Assembly (NCBI GenBank): GCA_030917805.1
Contig: JAUPUA010000051.1
Location: 1 to 9,042 of the forward strand
DNA length: 9,042 bases
Direction of reading: 5' to 3'
From: Patescibacteria group bacterium
Lineage (GTDB): Bacteria; Patescibacteriota; Saccharimonadia; Saccharimonadales; HK-STAS-PATE-42
Both the position numbers and the translations under genes were made by a program. The notes under the pieces were generated by a model. It saw nothing but the letters and a program-made list of their open reading frames with translations, made no database searches and was not told where the DNA came from. This document shows positions 4,927-9,042 of the stretch, piece by piece (position 1 is the stretch's first letter; each line of letters begins with the position of its first letter).

Positions 4927-5496
4927 ATGAAACTAAGAATAATCGCTGGCGAGCTAAAGGGAAGATCAATAGATGTTCCAAGAAAGTTTAGCGCCCATCC
5001 AATGGGCGAAAGAATCCGCTCTGCACTATTTAATTCCCTCGCAGGCGGGATGCAAGACGCTTCAGTTCTAGATGCCTTCGGGGGCTCAGGTGCCTGCGGT
5101 TTAGAAGCCTTAAGCAGGGGTGCATCAAATGTCTTAATTTTAGAAAAAGACCGCTCAGTATTCCGATACTTAAATAAGAATATCAAAGGTTTAAATCTAG
5201 ATGAAGATGAGAGGATACACATCTCTAAGGCCCCAACTCTTAACTACCTGAAAACTGAAAAGAATCTTAGTTTCGACATCATCATTTGTGACCCACCGTA
5301 TGAACTGGCAGAAAAGATGAAAGCCGAAGATGATAACCAACTTTTTAAAACTTTAAATATACTAGCCACCAAGCTTAACAAGAATGGAGTCCTAATCTTA
5401 AGCTGGCCAGAAAAAACAGACCTACCTAATATCTCAAACCTTAAACTGAATAAAGAAAAAACCTATGCAGGCGCTAGACTAGCTTGGTACGTATAA
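4927..5496 (+). CDS. rsmD: RsmD, 16S rRNA (guanine-966-N2)-methyltransferase
   Basis: This 189-residue SAM-dependent methyltransferase methylates N2 of G966 in the 30S head. It opens with the RsmD segment RIIAGELKGR (4-13), then HPMGERIRSALFN (24-36), where most members read RPT..R.RE.LFN. The SAM-binding motif I is VLDAFGGSGACGLEALSRGAS (47-67). The acidic residue that binds the SAM ribose is in LILEKD (70-75). The catalytic motif DPPY is at 122-125, after SFDIIIC. Length is normal for the family. I chose the ATG at 4927. A GTG at 4909 would extend the frame by six codons, but they fall inside the -10 element. The gene is divergent from the tRNA unit. Its 3' end overlaps the convergent unknown gene by 18 bp, with no clear terminator of its own. 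Confidence 0.95.
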   Translation: MKLRIIAGELKGRSIDVPRKFSAHPMGERIRSALFNSLAGGMQDASVLDAFGGSGACGLEALSRGASNVLILEKDRSVFRYLNKNIKGLNLDEDERIHISKAPTLNYLKTEKNLSFDIIICDPPYELAEKMKAEDDNQLFKTLNILATKLNKNGVLILSWPEKTDLPNISNLKLNKEKTYAGARLAWYV

Positions 5497-6126
5497 CCTT
5501 CGGGGAAGCCTTTGATTTGATACATCTATAATTATTAGCCTTCCCCTTTCTACTCTTTGACCTAAATGCCAAGTTTGTCCAAGTGGGCCACTAGTAATAT
5601 CTTTACCAAAATCTTTTTGAGCAACTAAAATTCCTCCTTTTGCATACTGTAATTGGCTGAAATCACCCACAAATGCTTCTTCTCTTCTGCCTGCAGAGTG
5701 GAGTACTTCATCTTTCTTTGGATTAACTGCACAAAAAATACTGAAACCCTCCTCAATGGTATCGTCGTCTATGTGGTGTCTGTCGGCAAACTTCTGATCA
5801 GTACTTTCTCGGTTCTTTTTGCAATTACCTCGTAATATTACATCTGACCGTTTGAGCAAAACTCTAATGTTTGGGTTAACATAATTGTCCATACGGGCTA
5901 AGTCGATAACCCTTTCTATCGCTTGGCCAAAAATATTATAATTTGGGTCTTTTAACATATCGCTAAGGTTTATCCCTCTAAATCCAAACTCGCCACCACA
6001 GCGATACTCCCATTGGTCTTCTCTTAGTTTTCCGAATTCATCAGGAGCATGGAGGCCCCCTATCTGAGCAATCCCAACATTTGCTGCTGTATCTACAATA
6101 TCTCTCGTAATTTCAAAGTCTGCCAT
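5479..6126 (-). CDS. Conserved-looking hypothetical protein, second gene of a two-gene operon
   Basis: This 215-residue predicted soluble protein is not one I recognise. No signal peptide or membrane segment is seen. Possible features include an N-terminal mixed region, MADFEITRDIVDTAANVGIA; YRCGGEFGFRG (41-51); a polar middle with RGNCKKNRE (99-107) and DRHHIDDD (115-122); and a strand-rich C-terminal part with GGILVAQKDFG (164-174), TWHLGQ (185-190) and GRLIIIDVSN (195-204). Cysteines (43, 102, 132) and histidines are spread without a clear metal motif. The ATG lies 1 nt after the stop of the preceding gene with no Shine-Dalgarno at a useful distance, so the pair is almost certainly translationally coupled. 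Its last 18 bp overlap the 3' end of rsmD on the other strand. It is a real gene by frame length and context; function unknown. Confidence 0.75.
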   Translation of the reverse strand: MADFEITRDIVDTAANVGIAQIGGLHAPDEFGKLREDQWEYRCGGEFGFRGINLSDMLKDPNYNIFGQAIERVIDLARMDNYVNPNIRVLLKRSDVILRGNCKKNRESTDQKFADRHHIDDDTIEEGFSIFCAVNPKKDEVLHSAGRREEAFVGDFSQLQYAKGGILVAQKDFGKDITSGPLGQTWHLGQRVERGRLIIIDVSNQRLPRRLYVPS

Positions 6127-6127
6127 T

Positions 6128-6769
6128 CTATTCTACTGCTAAATACCCATAGTCCTCTAAGTTTGGTTCACCATACCGAATTTGCATCGGACCAAGCCTA
6201 ATCTCTGGAATCAAAGCAGCTAAGTCTTTTCTGCGAGCTTTAAGCTCTTCATAACTAAGTTTGGTAGAAGTATTTGAAAGGCCAACTAAACTAATTCTTC
6301 TCATAGTGTGAGTTCTAATCGAATTTGCTGTTCTTGCATCAAGCAATCTGTTCCTAAGAGCTTGTGATGTAAGCCCAGAAAGATTTTTCCAAAGTAGACC
6401 ATTACCGGCCTTAGGCAGTTCTTTTATAAATGGATTTTCAGCGAGCTCTATACTAGGATTACTACGACTTTTGCCGTTCTCATCCCTGCCTAAGTCCCAA
6501 CCCCATGTAATCATTTTTCGTAACTCAAAATCTTCGCGATTTATCCCTGCCTTAGTTACACTAAAAAGCAAAGCAAAACTTTGTTCATATAGTTCCAGTC
6601 CAACTCCTCCTGCAATAACTGCTAGCCCAACCTTTGGAGATTCACCCCATCTTAAGTACCCACACCCATCAGGGAGTCCAAGTGTTTCGGAGACTCTCAC
6701 GGCACATTCGGCTAATTCTTCTGCTCCGCTGCCTAGAATTGGTCTATATATCTCTAGTGCCTCAGTCAT
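6128..6769 (-). CDS. Hypothetical protein, first gene of a two-gene operon
   Basis: This predicted 213-residue soluble protein is not one I recognise. The N-terminal half has a helical start (MTEALEIYRPILGSGAEELA), GCGYLRWGESPKVGLAVIAGG (about 35-55) and a hydrophobic run in SFALLFSVTKAGI that is too short for a membrane span. The C-terminal part is basic and helical, with RNRLLDARTANSIRTHTMRR (138-157) and SYEELKARRKDLAAL, which could contact nucleic acid, though no named motif supports that. I chose the ATG at 6769. The TTG at 6787 is immediately upstream of the -10 hexamer itself and cannot be transcribed from that promoter. The stop is 1 nt before the next gene's ATG. The gene is divergent from uvrC across 66 bp. 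Confidence 0.75.
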   Translation of the reverse strand: MTEALEIYRPILGSGAEELAECAVRVSETLGLPDGCGYLRWGESPKVGLAVIAGGVGLELYEQSFALLFSVTKAGINREDFELRKMITWGWDLGRDENGKSRSNPSIELAENPFIKELPKAGNGLLWKNLSGLTSQALRNRLLDARTANSIRTHTMRRISLVGLSNTSTKLSYEELKARRKDLAALIPEIRLGPMQIRYGEPNLEDYGYLAVE

Positions 6770-6778
6770 ATCCTGAAG

Positions 6779-6784
6779 ATTATA
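6779..6784 (-). promoter_or_regulatory. -10 promoter of the unknown two-gene operon (near-leaderless)
   Basis: The minus strand reads TATAAT, ending 9 nt before the ATG at 6769. Predicted leader is about 3 nt. It is not of the TGn type and no -35 is clear. Confidence 0.55.
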
Positions 6785-6818
6785 CAACTATATTGAACCT
6801 TCAGTCAACCAAAGTTCA

Positions 6819-6827
6819 TGTTATAAT
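6819..6827 (+). promoter_or_regulatory. Extended -10 promoter of uvrC (leaderless)
   Basis: TGT-TATAAT ends 8 nt before the ATG at 6836. Transcription should start within 2 nt of the start codon, leaving no ribosome binding site. It is near-identical to the rsmD promoter-start region. Confidence 0.68.
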
Positions 6828-6835
6828 TAAGCTTA

Positions 6836-8320
6836 ATGGATGCTACTAAGAATAAACCTGACTTATCACATCTTCCTAATAAGCCTGGGGTGTATTTACA
6901 TAAGAATATTCAGGGTGAAGTAATATATGTCGGTAAGGCGATTAACCTAAAACAACGTGTTAATCAGTACTGGCAAAAAAGCTCTCATATTGCCTCTGCA
7001 AAAACGGCACTTTTAGCTCAGGAATCCGTAAAAGTCGATTACATTGAAACTCTTAGTGAAATCGATGCCCTTTTTCTTGAGTCTGAGCTAGTTAAGCGCT
7101 ATATGCCGAAGTTTAATATCGAGCTTCGTGATGATAAATCTGCTACCTATGTACGAATACCATATAAAGACTCTTTTCCAACGGTTAGTTTTACTAGAAT
7201 CCCCAAAGTAGATGGCGCAACTTATGTCGGTCCGTTTTATATGGCAGGACCCGTCTACCAGGCAATGCGTACCATTCGTCGGGCACTGCCATATTCCACA
7301 CACACCAAGCTTCCTAAAAAACCATGCCTACACTTTCAACTTGGTTTATGTCCTGGCCCAGAAACTGATCAGTTCGATGTCAAAAAATATAAGTCTAATC
7401 TTAAAAAGATAGAGCAAGTTCTGCGTGGTGAGCGTGAAAGTATTCTTAAATCTCTTGAAAAGAATATGCTTGAAGCTGCTAAAAAACAAAAGTTTGAGCT
7501 CGCTACACGCTACCGTAATCAGCTCAAAAGTCTGAAACACGTTGGGCGCATCCAGCTTAAAGATCACGAGATCATTGGCTCAGATCAGGCCCTAACCGAG
7601 CTACGCAAGTTACTCCGGCTAAAAGATGTTCCGAAACATATTGAAGGTTTCGATATTAGCCATATGAGCGGCAAAGATGTTGTGGCAAGCCAAGTAGTTT
7701 TTAAAAATGGAGTTAGCTCAAAAACAGATTACCGCCATTATAAGATTACTAATCAACAAAACAACGATTTTGAAAGCATGGCTGATGTTATTTCTAGACG
7801 CTTTAAAGAGGTTAATCTTGAACAGTGGGGCAAGCCAGATCTCCTCTTAATAGATGGCGGTAAAGGCCAGTTAGGTGCCGCAGCAGAGGCAATCCAAGGT
7901 ACTCCTCAGCCAATGTTTGGTCTTGCTAAACAGTTTGAGCAAATCATCCTGCAAAAAAAAGGCCCAATTCAACCAGATTTTAGTTATGCCGCCCAAACCA
8001 GACGTGTAATTACATCTGAGGGTGATTTCTGGGTTATAAATCTAAATCCTAAAGACCCAGTTAGATTACTACTCGAAAGGATTCGTAACGAGGCACACCG
8101 CTTTGCGGTCCGTTATCATACTAAATTGAAACGTGGACATATTAAATCTACCGAGTTAACTAAGATCCCTGGTATTGGCGCGGAGACTGCTAGAAAACTA
8201 CTCATCACATTTGGGTCAGTATCAGGGGTGAAGTCTGCTCCGCATAATCAACTTGCCTCCGCAGTAGGCAACATAAAAGCTAAGAACATTGAAAGATATT
8301 TTTCAAAAAGCAAGGCTTAA
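6836..8320 (+). CDS. uvrC: UvrC, excinuclease ABC subunit C (short form)
   Basis: UvrC is the nuclease of UvrABC nucleotide excision repair, cutting 3' and 5' of DNA damage. The 3'-cutting GIY-YIG domain covers about 14-95: GVY (18-20), IYVGKA (30-35), R41, and Glu82 in ALFLESELVK. The UvrB-binding UVR helices lie near 200-235 (LEAAKKQKFELATRYRNQL). The 5'-cutting RNase H-like domain keeps its acidic and histidine residues: Asp273 (GFDISH), Asp311, Asp340 (LIDGGKGQ) and His421 (RNEAHRFA, usually RDEAHRFA). A helix-hairpin-helix follows at 443-460 (KIPGIGAETARKLLITFG). At 494 residues it is about 100 shorter than usual. Of the four cysteines that bind the 4Fe-4S cluster in E. coli UvrC, only Cys164 and Cys172 remain; the PC of GPC is PE176. 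The ATG is set by the leaderless promoter. Confidence 0.97.
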   Translation: MDATKNKPDLSHLPNKPGVYLHKNIQGEVIYVGKAINLKQRVNQYWQKSSHIASAKTALLAQESVKVDYIETLSEIDALFLESELVKRYMPKFNIELRDDKSATYVRIPYKDSFPTVSFTRIPKVDGATYVGPFYMAGPVYQAMRTIRRALPYSTHTKLPKKPCLHFQLGLCPGPETDQFDVKKYKSNLKKIEQVLRGERESILKSLEKNMLEAAKKQKFELATRYRNQLKSLKHVGRIQLKDHEIIGSDQALTELRKLLRLKDVPKHIEGFDISHMSGKDVVASQVVFKNGVSSKTDYRHYKITNQQNNDFESMADVISRRFKEVNLEQWGKPDLLLIDGGKGQLGAAAEAIQGTPQPMFGLAKQFEQIILQKKGPIQPDFSYAAQTRRVITSEGDFWVINLNPKDPVRLLLERIRNEAHRFAVRYHTKLKRGHIKSTELTKIPGIGAETARKLLITFGSVSGVKSAPHNQLASAVGNIKAKNIERYFSKSKA

Positions 8321-8325
8321 TTATC

Positions 8326-8334
8326 TGCTATAAT
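8326..8334 (+). promoter_or_regulatory. Extended -10 promoter of the DUF5661 gene
   Basis: TGC-TATAAT is a consensus extended -10 lying 5 nt after the uvrC stop. Predicted start is near 8341, giving a leader of about 78 nt. A 12-nt palindrome (8328-8339) covers the element, and an inverted repeat TATAGG-TG-CCTATA (8335-8348) covers the start site. Confidence 0.6.
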
Positions 8335-8365
8335 TATAGGTGCCTATAAAGGCGATAATTTTTTT
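8332..8365 (+). terminator. Candidate uvrC terminator overlapping the next promoter
   Basis: AATTAT (8332-8337) pairs with ATAATT (8355-8360), and GCCT (8342-8345) pairs with AGGC (8350-8353), with an asymmetric internal loop between them. Seven T follow from 8359. The hairpin is weak, but it is the only candidate after uvrC. Confidence 0.4.
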
Positions 8366-8418
8366 GAAACAAAGCCGTTAACAAACTAAGTACTAATAAC
8401 AGAAAGAGGATATACATT

Positions 8419-8817
8419 ATGAATGATGATTTAACAATGTGGAATGATAAATTCTATAATAAAGACTACACAAAAAAGCACCCAGAGCTTACTCTTAAGC
8501 GAGCTAAAGAGATCGGAGACGAAATAGGAGTAGACTGGGATCTAGTTGATCTTGGTGAATGGATCCAGGGTCTTAAAGAAGAGCTTGAGCACGTAGGAGT
8601 CTTAGGTGGTGAAAAAACCGCAGTGATCCCTGCAGGGGATCTAGTTTCTTCTGGAAGAATTGCCTATGAACACCTTCTAGAAGTTCCAACTTATTACTCT
8701 CGTCTAGAGAAAATGGAGCACGAAGGTGAAGACGACCACCCAGACGAAGAAGCTGCAAAAGCTTGGGTAAAAAAGAACCGCGAGAAATACCAAGAACTTT
8801 GGGATAGCGCCTCATAA
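8419..8817 (+). CDS. DUF5661 family protein
   Basis: This acidic 132-residue soluble protein matches the DUF5661 pattern: RAKEIGDEIGVDWDLVDLGEW (28-48), GLKEELEHVG (51-60, usually GL..ELEHG), then IAYEHLLEVPTYYSRLEKME (81-100, usually IA..HL.E.P.YY.RL..ME). The family has no known function; its conserved His and Glu residues in ELEH and EHL suggest possible metal binding, which is inference. The C-terminal third is strongly charged (EGEDDHPDEEAAKAW). AAAGAGGA (8403-8410) lies 8 nt before the ATG, so M1 is favoured over the internal Met7. It has its own promoter and leader and ends in a strong terminator, so it is a single-gene transcript. It may be abundant, judging from the clean signals. 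Confidence 0.85.
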   Translation: MNDDLTMWNDKFYNKDYTKKHPELTLKRAKEIGDEIGVDWDLVDLGEWIQGLKEELEHVGVLGGEKTAVIPAGDLVSSGRIAYEHLLEVPTYYSRLEKMEHEGEDDHPDEEAAKAWVKKNREKYQELWDSAS

Positions 8818-8840
8818 TTAAACTAGGTAGCTTAAGGTTA

Positions 8841-8869
8841 AAAAGATCCCGATTCTTCCGGGATCTTTT
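8841..8869 (+). terminator. Intrinsic terminator of the DUF5661 gene
   Basis: AAAAGATCCCG (8841-8851) and CGGGATCTTTT (8859-8869) form a perfect 11-bp stem with a 7-nt loop, ending in a T-run. Confidence 0.9.
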
Positions 8870-8878
8870 GTCTTTAGG

Positions 8879-8884
8879 TATAAT
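8879..8884 (+). promoter_or_regulatory. -10 promoter of tsaE (near-leaderless)
   Basis: TATAAT begins 10 nt after the preceding terminator and ends 11 nt before the ATG at 8896. Predicted leader is about 5 nt; no TG extension and no Shine-Dalgarno. Confidence 0.6.
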
Positions 8885-8895
8885 TAGACTTAATT

Positions 8896-9042
8896 ATGAA
8901 AAAAGTTATAACAAATTCAGCAGAAGAGACTATAGATCTAGGCCGAGAATTTGGCTCTAAACTTAAGGGTGGAGAAGTAATCGAATTCATCGGAGATCTT
9001 GGAGCTGGTAAAACAAGCTTTATGCGTGGCCTTGCTGAAGGA
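8896..9042 (+). CDS. tsaE: TsaE, ATPase of t6A synthesis (3' end outside window)
   Basis: The visible 49 residues begin MKKVITNSAEETIDLG and contain the P-loop GDLGAGKTSF (34-43), in the family's GE-(V/I)-I.(F/L).G.LGAGKT context, followed by MRGLAEG. This is the TsaE pattern, in which an N-terminal T-(S/N)-S-x-(E/D)-E-T segment precedes the Walker A motif. TsaE binds ATP and the TsaB-TsaD complex and is needed for repeated rounds of threonylcarbamoyl transfer to tRNA. The gene runs off the end of the window, so about two thirds of the usual 140-160 residues is missing. Its own -10 element just upstream makes the mRNA almost leaderless. Confidence 0.93.
   Translation, partial: MKKVITNSAEETIDLGREFGSKLKGGEVIEFIGDLGAGKTSFMRGLAEG

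Noticed and set aside
5502..5546. GGGGAAG/CTTCCCC inverted repeat as an rsmD terminator
   Set aside because: The loop is 31 nt, the T-run is short, and the repeat lies inside the coding sequence of the convergent gene.
7088..7567. Several open frames of 60-75 codons inside uvrC on both strands
   Set aside because: They overlap well-matched UvrC domains, have no start signals and show no recognisable protein features.

Overview
The window looks like a piece of chromosome from a reduced-genome bacterium, most likely a Patescibacteria/CPR member close to Candidatus Saccharibacteria. The assignment rests on several points: the character of the HisRS and RRM proteins, a UvrC about 100 residues shorter than usual, a TsaB reduced to one lobe, small CPR-like hypothetical proteins and very short intergenic gaps. 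The standard bacterial code fits. Eleven of twelve complete genes or gene ends stop at TAA or TAG, hisS stops at TGA, and no conserved glycine needs an in-frame TGA, which argues against the UGA=Gly CPR groups. I see no mobile element, CRISPR array or sign of recent transfer.

Layout. Positions 2-2595 (+) look like one transcription unit: the 3' part of an unrecognised gene, an S66 serine carboxypeptidase overlapping it by 11 bp, and hisS. Positions 2596-3636 (+) hold two small units. The first is a 54-residue DUF1508/YegP-like gene with a structured 3' region and terminator. The second is a glycine-rich RRM RNA-binding protein behind a long, strongly folded leader. Positions 3637-4821 (-) hold tRNA-Thr(UGU) and tRNA-Tyr(GUA) with their terminator, a stand-alone YqfO/CutA-like protein, a two-helix membrane protein and tsaB. 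rsmD (+, 4927-5496) runs into a two-gene operon of unknown function (-, 6769-5479). The remainder is uvrC (+), a DUF5661 gene (+) and the start of tsaE (+), cut by the window end.

Function. Most recognised genes serve translation or genome upkeep: HisRS, two tRNAs, RsmD (16S rRNA methylation), TsaB and TsaE (both for the t6A tRNA modification) and UvrC (excision repair).

Expression signals are the most notable feature. Six genes have a -10 element only 6 to 11 nt before the ATG, so their mRNAs should be leaderless or almost so: rsmD, uvrC, tsaE, the YqfO-like gene, the small membrane protein and the first gene of the unknown operon. Three others have leaders of about 80 to 180 nt and recognisable Shine-Dalgarno sites (DUF1508, RRM, DUF5661). 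Most -10 elements are of the extended TGn-TATAAT type, and terminators repeatedly abut or overlap the next promoter.
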